Source: Cytidiella melzeri | Lineage: Eukaryota > Basidiomycota > Agaricomycetes > Polyporales > Irpicaceae | Reading direction: 5' to 3' | NCBI GenBank assembly: GCA_022592445.1 | Contig: JABYQR010000006.1 | Span: forward strand, 278,919-342,918 | DNA length: 64,000 nucleotides | Part shown: piece by piece, positions 43,330 through 56,500 of the stretch | Position numbering within the stretch: the first letter of the stretch is position 1 | Layout: each line of letters begins with the position of its first letter | Program-made: the position numbers and the translations under genes | The notes under the pieces: model-generated | Databases searched by the model: none | Told to the model about the DNA's origin: nothing | What the model saw: the letters and a program-made list of their open reading frames with translations, nothing else

Positions 43330-46300
43330 ATATCGACCCAAGCACACGAGATTCGAACGCGCACATCTCATTGTCTCAGCTTGAGGTCCTGTCAACGTTT
43401 TGTCGCTGCTAACCGAACGTCATTGGCACGCGCTGCCAATGTTACAATGGAGGACCGTCAAAGCTACTCAATGACCGTCGAACGAGGCAGGGGCGAGTAT
43501 CGACACACTGGCCATGCTTTTAAAGTGATTGTGTGTCTCGACTTTCCAGACCTAAATTATATGTATTGCGCCCTGATAATGTTAGGCGTGTTGAGTTTTC
43601 GCTACACATACTTACTTGTACTGAATTTATCATCGTCTCTCGTACTTTCAACTGTAGTGTTACCCTGCTGTATCGATACTTGTCTCAGTCTTAGATTGCA
43701 TGCATGTTTCAAGCCGATAATGCTCCTTCGAACCTGACAAGACGGTCCTGTACTGGACGTGTTCCTGGCCGGCGCCCGACGCTACCAATAGACGACGGCT
43801 CGAATTACGTGGTAGCGACAGATTAAAGTCAAGAATTGTGATTCATGGTGCGGGTAGAAAGTTGCGATTCCATATAGCATGGAAGTCACTGACAGAACGA
43901 GCGAGCCCTCGCATTTTCGCACCAGAATCTCAGAAGCGCAAAATGCCTGTCTATCTGAAATTCGCGTGTACATGTCCACAGCACGATCCAGATTGTCAAG
44001 TGCCTTGGCTCCTGACGAGAACACGTGGGTCGGTACCGCTATACTTCCGAAGTGGTGGACGACTTCCGGGGGCCTCCGCAACGTCGGATTTCTCGTGAAG
44101 AGAACAGTCCTTGTCGATATCTGGATCGATGTCTTCAGCAAATTAGTCTGAGCGGGGTCAGCGAATCTTGGAACGGGGCTGTTTCATGCGACCGCAGATT
44201 TGCCTCCGGGATAGCCATCGTAGATTCCAACTTTCGAAACGGTTCCATTGGAAAGCAAATTTTCATCGAAAACTTCGTCTGCCAAGTGAGACCATCAACT
44301 TGGCATCTTGGGCGTGTCTACTATAGCAGAGGAGGGACCACATACGAAGTTAGGCCGTGGTGGCAAGAGTAGTAGCTAGTCACCTGCTGTAGCTAGCTTT
44401 GACCAAAGTCTGGTACCTTGCCTGATGAATTATCGGCGGAGTCGAACAAGAATATTCCTTGATGGCTCCTGTGCTGCCAGTTGTAGAAGCATGCTGAGGT
44501 CTCGTCGCACAGTCAGCAAGTTACTCTGGAACGTGCTTTCAGAGCTCCACCGTGACTACGGTGTGGCCCTTTCTGATGGAGCCCTTCACCATACACAGAT
44601 ATTATCAGTTAACCTCTGAAATAGCACAAACGACGAACCTGTGTCTACTGCTCTCATCCCTGACCAGTGCCAATGATGGACAGAATGTTGAAGCTCCAGA
44701 GTACCGGCTCGTTGACAGCCTTGACACCACAAGGTGGAGGTCAATGCTTAGTGAGAGTTGAACTGCATGAAAATCGCCATTCACATTGGTAAGAAAGTAG
44801 GGCTTACCGTATGCTGCGTGAAGTCTATCTACCCGCACAAGGGCGATAAGTCCTTGCACTCGCGTTGTACATAGTACATACTAGACAATAGCGTAGGAAC
44901 TCAGAGGGGGCAGTGGTCCAGCCGCAGGCAGATTGGTTGTGGCAAGTGTGATAGCCAATGGCATAGCAATGACACTACTTTGCGAGTTTGAGGGTCTGAT
45001 TGTGTGTCGACCACGACCACATTATCCATGAGTAAACGAAGAAGATCGTTTACACATTCTGGTCAACAGCTTCTCCCGCTTATTGGGATGTGAGCTACGT
45101 GTACTCCGATAACGCGTAGTGCTGCTGTGAAGAAGAACACCTTTTCGAGCGATTCTTTGGGAGGAACAAGACAGAATTAGAAAAGACCAGCCCGCTCCGT
45201 GATGACACACAGGACAAACCTATTTTAAACATGTCAATACAATGCCAATGGTAGAGAGATTAAAGACTAGGTTTGCGTAACGTAATGCTGGACTTCTCAC
45301 GAGCTCCCCGCGAAGGGTCGTCGGATGTAGGCGAGTGTAGGATTGGCCATACATCCCATGACTGCCTCGACGCGTGAGTGCTAGCACTATGCCGAGGTTC
45401 TGTATTCGCACGTAATTATGGCATCGTCAGAAGGAAAGAGCAGCACGGACCGAAGTCTATTCACGTACGCCCATTCGGCCTTGACGATCCACCAGCTTGG
45501 GACCCGGAGCAACCATCTCATATGAATCGCTGTGTACTGTGGCAATGGCCATAGTGTATGTAACGTGGATATTGTTACTCAGTGAGTAAGTATGTTGAGT
45601 GTGTGAATTACTCACCGTCATAGTACGGAACTCGAGCTTGTTCCGAGGAATGAATAAGTTTACACGGTACATATGTGATCATTGTCAGTACTCTTTCTGA
45701 GTTTTGGTTCATGAGGCATGAGGCCCTGGCGGATGTCATCGCGAGAGAGCGCACTGTCAACTTCATACCCGTCACAGCAACAGTCGCATGAGACGCAACA
45801 CCTTTGTGGTCAGTTTCTGGACAAACTTGTCCAGTCGTTGTTAGTTGGTGAGGTTCTTGATGCTTTTTATGAACTGTACTTACTAGTGAATGCGTCGCGA
45901 GGTACTTGCAGAGCACTGGTACTAGCAGTGCCAGTGAGCGTATGGCTATGGCCGGCTTGTGACGTTTCAGTCAAATGTCACACGTATTCCTGATTGGGCT
46001 ATTCGATGACCTCAAGCCATATGCTAAGCGCCGAACCACGCACGATTGGGCAGCGCCGACAACGCTCTTGAAGACCGCGACCACGCTTCTTGCGCCCTTC
46101 CAGACGTCTTTTGGTTGGGCGAGTCGCCAGCACTGTGAGCTGAGCAGTTGTCTCATATATTCTAGTGACGCAGCCAGCTGTAAGCGGTGCTTCGAAGGCC
46201 AATCTGTGAGTCTATACACCCACCCTGCAGCGACATTCTCACCCATAGGACCTAGCTTAGGTTGAAGCGTGGTGGCCTGTGAGCTGAACATCGCCAGCGT

Positions 46301-46358
46301 GGCTATACCTACCTGACCTCGTACGGAACCTCTTTGCCAGGAAGACACTTTCTGCAAC
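43330..46358. other. 3.0 kb without a supportable gene
   Basis: The first part is probably the 3' UTR of the APSES-type gene. Open frames of 85-130 codons occur on both strands (for example minus strand 43782-44141 and 45971-46360), but none has recognisable motifs or consistent splice partners. I cannot exclude a fragmented gene or an old mobile-element relic. Confidence 0.45.
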
Positions 46359-48347
46359 ATGACGACTACTCATGCCCTTTCGGTTTCTCCTACCTCATCA
46401 ACATTCATGCATATACCAACAACTCCTAAGGATTCTGTTGTGAAGCCTAATCCGCACCCTTATGCTATTCGTACGACATCTACAGGTCTCTTGACCCGAT
46501 CAAACTCGTCTGGGCACAACGTCGCAGCTAGTCGCCACCACTACATCCCTCTGAGTCCCGCACCGAACGAACCGCGTAAGCGTCACCGATACACGAAATC
46601 ATTAACTCAGGAGCCGTCGTTCGAGCTCAAGATGCCGAGCCCACTCCCTGTCCCCGCTACATTCACTGGCAACGCACGAGGCCAAAGTCGAGCTGGCTGG
46701 AGTGGCTCAATACGCTCTAGCCGATCGGTCCAGGACAGCGTGTTTCTGAGCGCCGCAACTTTAGAGGATCTCCCATCGAATCCGAAACTATGGACCACTT
46801 CCCAATTGTCGGCTTACCTCGCTACTGCACTTAGGGTCCCTTCTGAAAACACGGATGTAGATACTCTTCCTGCATCAACTGTGGAAGAGATAATCGTGTT
46901 CACTAAGGAGGCCAATATCAACGGACGTATATTTTTACGCCTGATCGAAGATGATTTAGACAAGTTCGTCGTTTACCATCACACTGCGAACACATACTGA
47001 TCTCTCTCTTGCAGACGCGGCATAGATCCAGCTTGGCGCGACGCACTTCTGACTGCGTCTCGCAACCTTCGTCAAAACGTCATCAAGGGCCGGATCTGGG
47101 GCGGCGACGCTGATCTCCCCGAGTCACCTTCGCCTTCACTCCCTTCTCACCCATTTTCGAGTGCACTGTACAATTCCTCGTCGAGTTCGATTGATCTCAC
47201 TGATGAGGATGAAGAGGGTTATCGACAGCGTCGACGTCGCCGTGGCCGTGTGCACGGTATGGTCCAGAGCTTTGAGCGCAGCGGTAGTTTCAGTTCGGAA
47301 AGCAGTATGGAACCAGAAGAATCACAAGGTCGGGAAGAACGCGGTAGCTGGCTCAAGGGCACGAATGTCGACGAAGCGATTATTTTAAGCCCCGTTAGCG
47401 AGCCCATTCCATTGGAGTTTTCGTCGTCTGTCCTACCCGCCACAGAGGAACCTACAGTGGCAGCGCTTCTGGCAGAATCTGAGCGCTCTGGAACATGGGG
47501 CGCAAGAGCTTGGGAGGAGTTGGACGTAGCTCCTGGTGTTACTGTGAAGCGAGTGGAAGAATCCCCGGGACGCGATCTTGACATTCGTGCAGACACTGTC
47601 TCGCGATTGCAGACGATGGCCGCCTTTGGCACTGCGCGGACGGCCAAAAGTGTCCGACTGCCGAAGGGAAAGCAAGATCGTAGGGTGGTCACAGCAATCT
47701 TTACCCCCCCTGTAGATGAGACTCTAGGACATACGGAAACGGGCGCTTCAGCAGCCACAGCCAATGAGGTCAAGGACGTGTCCTCCGAGCACAGTACTCC
47801 ACAGCGCGTAGCCAAAACGAAGGAGGCGCGATCGATCGCGACAGAACGTGAGCGTGCTTTGGAAGCAGAGCTTGCAGAGACACGAGCCTTGGTGCACGCC
47901 TTCAGAGCGCGTTTGGAAGAAGTCGAACGCAAAGTCGCTGATCTAGAGGTCGAAATCCAGCGGAAGGAAACATCGCACCAGAAGTTTCTGTCGCTTGGAG
48001 CTCTAGCCAGTGGATCTGGCGATGATCCGGACATGTTCACGGATGCTGAACACGATGCGGCTGTTAGTCACATTTCGGACACTTCGACTTCGACCTTGCT
48101 TGAGGTTGACGATGAAAGCATCGAAGGGACAAGGGTTCAGCACCACCAACCAATGAGCATTTCAGCCTCAGCACCGAGGGAGAGCTCAGTCCAAGAAGCA
48201 GGTGCTCGGCACCCCGATGACGATGTTGATCCCTCGTCCGTTTCAGAATTACCGCACTACGTTCTGCTCGTTGGCCTTGGAGTTTGCGCGGTCGTGCTTC
48301 GCGTTATCCTGGGAAGGGCTAACAGCCGCGGTTCTTGGCGGTTGTAA
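46359..48347 (+). CDS. SAM-domain protein with coiled coil and C-terminal membrane anchor, 645 aa
   Basis: Two exons fit: 46359-46963 and 47015-48347. Residues 1-140 are Ser/Pro-rich. A SAM-like domain lies at about 145-225 (WTTSQLSAYLATALRVPS, FTKEANINGRIFLRLIEDDL). A basic run (YRQRRRRRGRVHGMV) follows near 290. A coiled coil of about 70 residues lies near 485-560 (ALEAELAETRALVHAFRARL). The C-terminus has one hydrophobic helix, YVLLVGLGVCAVVLRVILG, with 13 mostly polar residues after it, so it should be tail-anchored with the bulk cytosolic or nucleoplasmic. Role unknown; SAM plus coiled coil suggests oligomeric scaffolding. It converges with the phosphate transporter. Confidence 0.82.
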
Positions 48348-48688
48348 CCAAGTCGAAGCCTATGCCCGGCTCATGATAGAGAATATTCCTTGACCTCGCA
48401 ATCGTTCCCTACAATATGACAACAATGATTTTTACGACTTTCACGACTTTCATGATACTAATGAGCCATCATATCTTGTACTGATGTTGTACTGTATCGC
48501 CGTATTCAATGTCTAGCAATGATACTCTACGCAAAGCTTCCGGTATAATTTACAAACACTCAAACGACATTACAGTAAAGAGCAAACTTGAAACTGACAA
48601 GGCAGTGTAGATGCCGCGCGAGCTGTTGTCTCCAAGACTAAATTCTGGAACAGGAGCTGCATTAGATGAGCGCAGAGCATAGGCTGAG
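48348..48688. other. Intergenic, convergent 3' ends
   Basis: Spacer of 341 bases between the stops of convergent genes. A short direct repeat of ACGACTTTC lies near 48436-48455. Nothing else is seen. Confidence 0.6.
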
Positions 48689-51600
48689 CTAGACGTACAT
48701 AGCCTTCATCAAGAGGAAGCCCACAGTAGCCACTACCTGTAGAATTTGTGAGTCTTCACGCACTAACGCCAGTGAACCAGCACGTACCAAAGTCGCGATA
48801 ACACTGGCAGGAACGCCATTCTTCAAGAAATCGATGTTGGACAAGTACAGCTGACCCATATCATCTTCTTGGGTGGCACTAATTCAACAATGGCAAGGGT
48901 TTTGAAGTGAGTAGCCAAAACATAGTCATATGGTGTTGTGACGTACGCTTGTTGATTAGGAAAGCCAGATACAGGCATACCCATGCCCGCCGAGCAAATC
49001 AAAGCAGTAAGGAAGATGAGAAGGGTCTCCGGTTTACCATCCATCTTACTCCCGACCTCTTTCGCGATAGGCACGAGAAGCACACTTGCGATGGTATGGC
49101 TGATGAATGTCGAAACAACCTGCGAGAGATATTACTGCCCATCCACGAGGTTGTGTGGTGTTCTCACTTACTAGCACGATAACCGAGAGAACCATAACAA
49201 CCGTGTACAGTGATTTTCCGTCGATAACATCCCGGATAACGTCATCTAGAACGTCTAGTAGTCCGCTGGAGGTCACACCTTTGCCCAAGGCAATCCCTCC
49301 CATGGCCAGAAATACGACGGTCCACAAGAATTGATCGAAATCATCCTAGTATGGTGATCAGCTGACAAACACGGTACAAGTAACTCATGGGACATGCCTT
49401 CTTCAACACACCGGTGGAAAAGAACGCCACGATCGGGATGATGGCAATAACACCCATGTCGCCCACCCACTGCTCCATTGCATGCTCAACGCACCAGAGG
49501 GCGATCGTGGCAAGGCACACAAAGCATACCCAATATTGCTTAAAGGTGAACGGCTCTCTCGTGGGCTTGATAGGCTTGATCTCGATGTTTCCCTCGCCGT
49601 CCGGAGATTGCGCGGGTTTGTAACTTACAAGGAGGAGCAACCAGATGAGGAAGATGGAGATGGCAGATACTGGAAGAGCGACCGCGAACCACTTGCCCCA
49701 GTCGAGCTGGGGGTCCATTTCATGCAAGGCTATCAAGTTTTGGGGAGAGGAGATTGGCGAACTCTGGCCTCCAATATTCGCCGCCAAAGCTATCCCCAGC
49801 TACATGTTCATCAGGGACTACAATGGTAGACCAAGGATGCACACGTACAATCAAGCAAGGAGCGAACTTGGACTTCGGGGGGAGGGTTCGCAATATAGGC
49901 TATGCAATTTGTGAGCACAGCGATTGCCCTTGTCAAGATAAGGTATACCTTAATCAGAGTAAAACAGAGCGTAGGTGCCGCGACGTTACTAGATTGGTGT
50001 CAGCAGGACGATCTACGATAGAAAGTAGAAAGCACGTACCTAATCCACATACTTGCGAAACATGCAACGCCCATGAACGCAAGGAGAACAGTGCTTGGTC
50101 GAGTCCCTGCCAGGCTCAATACTCGAGTGATCAATACTCGATCAATATTGGTCTTGCTAAGAGCAGACGCTATCGTGAAACCACCGATAAGGAGCATGAT
50201 GGTTGGCGAGAACATCACCGAGAATATCCACCTACAAGATGCAATGAGCACTGTCTTAGGCGAAGTATAACGAAGGTAAAACACTCACTTTGTGGCGTCG
50301 GGTGCAGACATTTGGTTGTCTTCGCCATCACGTATCACCCGTAACGTTACAAGTAGTAATGGGATGAAAATAGACGTCACAAAGAGCGGGATAGCCTCAG
50401 TTGCCCACATTACCGTAGCAAAGATGAGAATTGCGAGACAGCGATTGGCCTCGACGCTGTCAATCGTTTGCACGTTCAACAAGACCACAAATATAACAAC
50501 CGACACCAGGAGGAAGACATGCTTCGTCGTCAACTTGAATCGTCCAGCGGGGGTTTGTAGGTCGACCAGTCCTTTCTCGGGTTCTAGAAGAAGCGTGCCG
50601 CCTAGTGCTCTGATAGCTCCAGAATTGCCTCCTTCGCCGCGGCGTTCCTGACCAATCATTTGTCGCCAGACGGTATCGCGCTCCCATGCGATATGTTCCC
50701 TTTGGTGCATCTTCAACTGTCGCTTCGCGGCAGTGATATCACCTTTCGTGACACATCGCGTGTACAACTCAAAGAGTGTATCGATAGCGCGGTTGAGTCT
50801 GTCTTTAGACGATGTTGCGAATGGAGGCGCGTGTTCCACGACTTCATGAAGATACCGATCACGTAACTGGGACAACGCGTTACTGTCGATTTCGGGAAAG
50901 AGATAGGCAGAAGCGTACATTACTATCCGTAACCTTGTCGTACCTGATTCATCGCATCAGCAAAATGCAGAAGATATAGAATATTGGGACACGCACTTCT
51001 TTAATATCTTGCGGAAGCCGGTGAGGTTCAGTTCGACGTAAGATCGAAGGGATGTGAGGGACAGATAAAGGTTGGTAATCCGGCGCTTGAAAAGAAGTTG
51101 GATATCCATTGCGTAGCTGTTTTTTGCCGTCCAGACGGTCTCCGGCAGACTGCTATCTTTCGAGAAAATCTTACTGGCGATAGTCCGAGCTGCACCCATA
51201 GGACTACGACTGGCTCCTCTTCCCTGCCCCCGCTCAATATTTGAGATGCAGACAGTTCGCCTTGTGAACGAAGGGATGCGATGCTAGCCTCCAAGTCTCC
51301 GTGGTCTTCGTTAGAAGAAATGCTGTAGCGACGGGGTGAGGACCAGTCACTTCTCCGTATACTGCCACCTATGTGGCCATAAGTATCCGCCTGAGCTTTA
51401 GCTGACTTATTACGCACTAGGCTGCCCGTTACCCACAGACAACGACCGCCTACGACGACCGATAGGAGAACGAGAGAACGTGACCTCAGAACTCTGCAAA
51501 GCATGGTTGAAGTCCTCATCGTCTTCATCATCCTCGTCGTCCTCATCCTGATGGTCGTATTGATGACCGACATCCGGCCCATTTGCCTCTTGCTGTTGCA

Positions 51601-52006
51601 CCATCCTCTCTAAGCCTCGAACCTCTTCTGCCAACTCCTTCTCCTGAGCTTCGTAGAACGAACTAATCTTCTTCAACTCTCTGTCCAGCAGCGGTACAAA
51701 CAGGGCGTCGGTAGAGACACGGTCAGAACCTCCCTGCATCAGTGACGTGCTTTCGTTCGCTTCGAGGTCATGCACAGTATCCCGGTATCCCACCTGCTGC
51801 TTCTCCAGTTGGTACACATATTTCTTGAGCGTGTCATACCTGGCTACTGTCAGCAGAGCAGACATACTGCAGTCAACAAATTGGAACTCACGCTAAGTAT
51901 TCCTCCCACCACTCGGAGACTGCATTAAACTTCAAAGACGAACTACGCGAAAGATAATGAGCCATGCACTGGCTACCCATCTGCCACATGCATACCTGAA
52001 CTTCAT
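48689..52006 (-). CDS. SPX-domain low-affinity phosphate transporter (Pho87/Pho90/Pho91 type), about 858 aa
   Basis: The start ATG at 52006 opens an 11-base first exon (51996-52006); then 51892-51942, about 51460-51839, about 51254-51401, 50997-51209, 50919-50943, 50289-50866, 50040-50231, 49949-49988, 49849-49899, 49398-49799, 49172-49345, 48947-49119, 48788-48878 and 48689-48736. The SPX domain runs from MKFSSSLKF through YDTLKKYVYQLEKQQ to RKILKKYDKVTDSN, interrupted by an acidic loop (repeated DEDDEDD). Membrane helices of the SLC13/DASS type follow, with WISNVAAPTLCFTLI, NIGGQSSPISSPQN and AMGGIALGKG. SPX domains sense inositol pyrophosphates. The junction near 51400-51460 is ambiguous. 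Intron 49346-49397 starts with GC (GCATGT). It could be vacuolar (Pho91) or plasma membrane. Confidence 0.88.
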
Positions 52007-52437
52007 GGCGAAGGACCTGATTTGAGGTTGTAAGGTATCCGAGCGACCAAGTGGCCTTAGTGGTATTTGCTCTGGTGTAGCCACCGAGTCCACAGTCCTC
52101 CGCGGTTGGTGAAACCTGCGCAACTCAAAGTAAGTACTAGTTTGCGACGGTGATAATGGGCGAAATTTCGAACCGAGCAGATTGTTATGTCCTGGGGCTC
52201 AAGACGCTATTGTTTCTGGCCTTGATGTAGCTCACGAGCGAGAGGAGAAGGGGCTGAGTGCATGCAAGAATGCTGCAGGACTGGCACGTAGACGTCGAAG
52301 TCTGAGATCTGAAGCTTGAAAGAGCGATGGCAGACGCCAGACCGCCTTAGCAAGTAAGTAGACTTAGTTAAAAGTTAACACCAAATACTCACACAGTAAC
52401 TTGGACTAGCAACACCTCATCCCTACCCAGAGCTCAG
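52007..52437. promoter_or_regulatory. Divergent promoter region, phosphate transporter / Maf gene
   Basis: 431 bases between two start codons on opposite strands. No coding frame or clear TATA element is visible. Confidence 0.4.
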
Positions 52438-53565
52438 ATGAACTTCTTCAAGTCCAAGCAGTCAATAATCCTGCCCAAGCACAATTGCGTTCAGCCCGAC
52501 GCCCTCAAAGTCGCGTCTCTCAAGAAACTGGTTGGAAAACGCGTGGTCTTAGCTTCGAACAGCCCTCGACGGAAGGAAATACTAAAGTCATTTGTGTGTA
52601 CTTTACTCGCTGTTATCTGGCACACAGCATCATGCTGACCTTGCTTGTGCCTGCTGTCATTCATAAGGGACTAACTCCCGAAATTGTACCGTCTACATTC
52701 GAGGAGGATCTGCCCCACCATGAATTCGAAGATGTCCACGAATACCCCGTTGCAACTGCTACGCAGAAAGCAGTAGAAGTATACCAGAGGCTACTAGTGA
52801 GTATACGTATCTATTGGGACTCACGCGAGCCCTAATAAAGCATGTACAGCACGCTGATCCAGACGACGCTCCCGATCTTGTCATTGCAGGTTCGAATCCT
52901 CTCAATAGGTCGGTTGAGAACCTGTTGAAACCGTGCTACCCACAGCCGACACGGTCGTGTTGACGCATCAGCTTCCTGGGCTGTCTTCAATGTCTTACAC
53001 CGATGCGCCGACGACACGGCAGGATATTCTGGAGAAGCCATCTTCCAAAGAGGACAACATGCGTATGCTAATGGACATTAACGGTGGAGTATGCGAGGTC
53101 GTGACGGGTGTCACTCTTGGTACGCATCTTACAGACCTGCCCTTCGATATATCATCAAACAAGATTCTATAGTATACCCTGTGCTCGAGGCCCCAGGATA
53201 CAACATCAGGTAGGTCCTCGTGTTTCAAACGAAGCCTACTGCTGACCGCAGCGTGCTACACCTTGTCCTAGGTCCATTGACGAACGTACCCTTGTGTATT
53301 TCGCAGACAATTCCAGGGAGTTGCTAGAGGCATACGTGGAGAGTGGAGAAGGCATTGATCGCGCCGGCGGCTTCGCGATTCAGGTCAGCTATCAATCAAC
53401 TGCAGCTCGCAGTCATGGTCTCTCATAATCAACCAGGGTCTCGGCGGTGTGTTGGTGCGGAAGGTTGACGGAGACTACCACAACGTGGTTGGCTTCCCTG
53501 CCGCGTCGTTTGTTAAATTGTTGGAAACGCTCTGCGAGGACGAGGACGATTTCTTAGAGTTGTAG
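52438..53565 (+). CDS. Maf/Ham1-superfamily nucleotide pyrophosphatase (Maf-like), 258 aa
   Basis: Seven exons fit: 52438-52593, 52668-52796, 52850-52889, 52946-53119, 53173-53209, 53272-53383 and 53437-53565. The Maf signature LASNSPRRKEIL is near residue 42, then the DLVIAADTVV block (joined across the intron at 52890-52945), ILEKPSSKEDNMRML, YVESGEGIDRAGGFAIQG and FPAASFVKLL. Maf proteins hydrolyse dTTP, UTP and modified nucleotides to monophosphates, and the ASMTL group is the animal form. The N-terminal 30 residues carry Lys-rich sequence that may be a targeting region. No breaks seen. Confidence 0.92.
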
Positions 53566-56500
53566 TGGGTGAACGTTATACCCTTAGTCAAGTGCGCTGC
53601 CGCATTTGCTACCGCCAATACATATCGTTTTCGGAAACTCCTGCTCATGATCATGACAGTGTTTTCTGAGCAGGAGTCAACCATGGCGCATTCTCAGTCT
53701 GAAGCGGAACGACTCTGTCTCCCCAGTGACATTCGTGCCAGAATTTGGTAAGTTAGCACATCGTCACTGGACTATAGATTGCTCCTGCACATTCTCAAGT
53801 TGGGATGTCGCCTCGTGTGGTGCACTTGGCATGCGACAACTTGAAGGAGTGACGGGATCTCTGTAGCAAACAGCCTCTTACCCGAGTAGAAAAACTAAAT
53901 TATCGGTGAGTCTCAGCGAATGTACCCGCTATCTCACTCACTCGCCTCATTATTTCCGTGCACTTAATGTCCTTTGGAACGGAAGATTCATCTCACCAGC
54001 TAGTGGTGGATGGTTCCTACTCTGACGACTGTCGCCATGCTCGCCATGTCCATATGTTCCTTCACGATATGTATCGCTTCCATATACCGGCGCTTTTGGA
54101 GGCAGTATATCAAAGGCAAAAAAAAACATCGGAGAAGTGAGTTCCATTCTCCTGATCATTCTCACTACAATCGTTCATCGCAGCTTCTCTTTGCCCTTGT
54201 AGCTCGGATCCGTGATGATAATACCCACCAGGCTTGTGTCTGTTGCTCGAAGAATTTGCTTGATACGCCGCACAGCTCACAGGGATAGATTTCAGGCTTT
54301 GAGTTACATTCATCGGCTCATCAGCCCTCCCTTGCTCTTTGCTGCCCGTTCGCAACTGGCCTGCCACGTCCCGCCATCCGCATTCGATGCCGTATAGTAG
54401 CTGCGACCGACGACATCGGCGTTCTGGCCCCGTCTTTGGATCTTGGTCTGCTGGACATGGTCGTTAGGTATGAATTCATCCGTGATGTCGAACGCTAAGT
54501 TACGTATGTAAATTTAATGGCAGTTCTCCTCGGCCATGGACTCCGCTACAAGGTCAGCGCGAAAGTTACTCGGGATTAGGGCCTGTTGTTACTGATGTAC
54601 CCCATCTTTGCAACGGACCTACCCAGAGGCAAATGATACCAACGTGAACCGTGCTCCCTTCCGAGCCAATTCAATACGGCCGTACCGACATGCAATATGG
54701 GCAGGAGTTCAATCTGCGTGCGGCTGCCATACACTTCGGTAGTCCTGGAATACAGGTAGCCCGAGGTACGTGACGTGATAACACCATCATGGGTTTCCGC
54801 GAACCGCGCCTCCCGCTGCCTTCGATAAGACGACCGTCAGCGCAGTACAAGTAAAGCCCGTTTTTCAGCTGCTGAAGGTCCACCTTATGAGCTGAATTTG
54901 TGTTCAAATCTTCTTCATCACTCACTAGTTGTAATTCTTAAACAATCAGGTGCGGCAGGCTAGTTCTTTCGCATCTCCAAGTCATGGTTCTATACCTTTG
55001 GACCACCATTGCCTGACTTCAATCTTGCCGATAGCTACTGTGGGTCAGCGCATGCACACACTTGATCTTTGATGAGGATGAACGTAAACGAGGGGCTATT
55101 CAGCGATGTATCAATCATCAACAATCATTGTTGCAAGAGTTGCGGTAGATATGAGACGGCTGGATGTCTAAACGACGGGCAGTATCTGGGTCTTTACCGT
55201 GAAAAAATACACAATCGGCCAAACGCCTTGCCACTCACGGCGCAGTCTCGACTGAGCAGCTTTTTTGGCATGCGGGTTCACTGCAGCCAACTGGTATTCC
55301 TCAACGGTTCTCTTGGCTATAGGCAGTGAATAGCGGATGATTGACCGTTGCAGCCACCTCACCTCGGTCGTCTTGCTCTTCTGGATTTCCTAATGCTGTG
55401 GATGACTCTCAGAACACGAGGCAGGATTCCCCGTGATTCCGACGTCCACGGATTGCATCCCTAGCGTGTGGACGCATTGGTCATGCGAACGATCAAGGTG
55501 GTTATACATCTAGGGCTTCAAGTTTTGCATCCGGATATTCCTGAGTGTATGCATCTTGCCCAGCTTTCGAGCCCGAGGGCCGAGGGGAAAAACAGCTGAA
55601 CAAATACATGCGGTCGCAGTTGTGCTCCTCAAGTTTGTTGTCCCCGGTTTAAAGTCGCTTTGGTCAGGTCAATGACATACGATGGGAGATATTAATAACC
55701 CGTGCAAGCGCTATCTCCTGGTGTGGAGATAATGGTAGAAAGATACCGATGATATCTCCAACGTGAGTTTCGAACGCTGTCAGCAACCTTCGATATAACC
55801 GTCAACCGGTGTACTTACCTCCAAGGTGTGCATTGTAAGACGCCGGAATCTAAAGGGAAAATTCTGTACACGTCGTCGCGTTGTACGCAATGGTAAGTTA
55901 ACAGTAGCGGTATACAGTGGGCACCCCGAAGGCCGCCTTCAGTTGAAGAGCCCCTTGTGGATTCTATCATGGTGCATCAATGGCATCACTCCGCTTCCTG
56001 GGCGGTTGCGAATGCTATGGCCGAACCTAAGGCCTGAAAAATCAGCCTCTGCATTGGACCGCATCTTCTGAAAAGCATGATGTACAACAAGAATCAATGA
56101 TGGGTGCTCACTGTGTAGTCCTTAATCAGATGGGGGGCGGGGCGCAACAGCACCACTGTCAAGAGACGCGAGAAGCAATGTCTTTGACGGCTCAGCAAGA
56201 TGAGCAGGATTAACGTTATGGCACTCCTGTTGCAATTTGGTATCGAGGATGCAAAGGGTACTTGTCAGTGAAAAATCATAGCGAGTAAATATAACATACA
56301 GACGTTGCCATGATCATCGAAATGAGCAACATTGCATCTGTTTCGTAGCCTTCATATAATTCGCTGCCATCAGGTGCCATGAATGGTTGCTCACATGCTG
56401 ACAGGCGTCGACGTCCACTTCGTATTTCTGGTGCTGCGATCATGCGGAACAGGTAACAGCTTGCAGCACAGCGTTGTAGTACAAAGAAAAACAGCTGTTG

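Noticed and set aside
47219..48040. 273-codon minus-strand frame
   Set aside because: It is antisense to the SAM/coiled-coil exon, Ser/Arg-rich as expected from the reverse of Glu/Ala-rich coding sequence, with no motif.
52886..52912. tRNA T-loop-like GGTTCGAATCC
   Set aside because: It lies at an exon-intron boundary of the Maf gene; no acceptor stem, anticodon arm or D arm can be paired around it.
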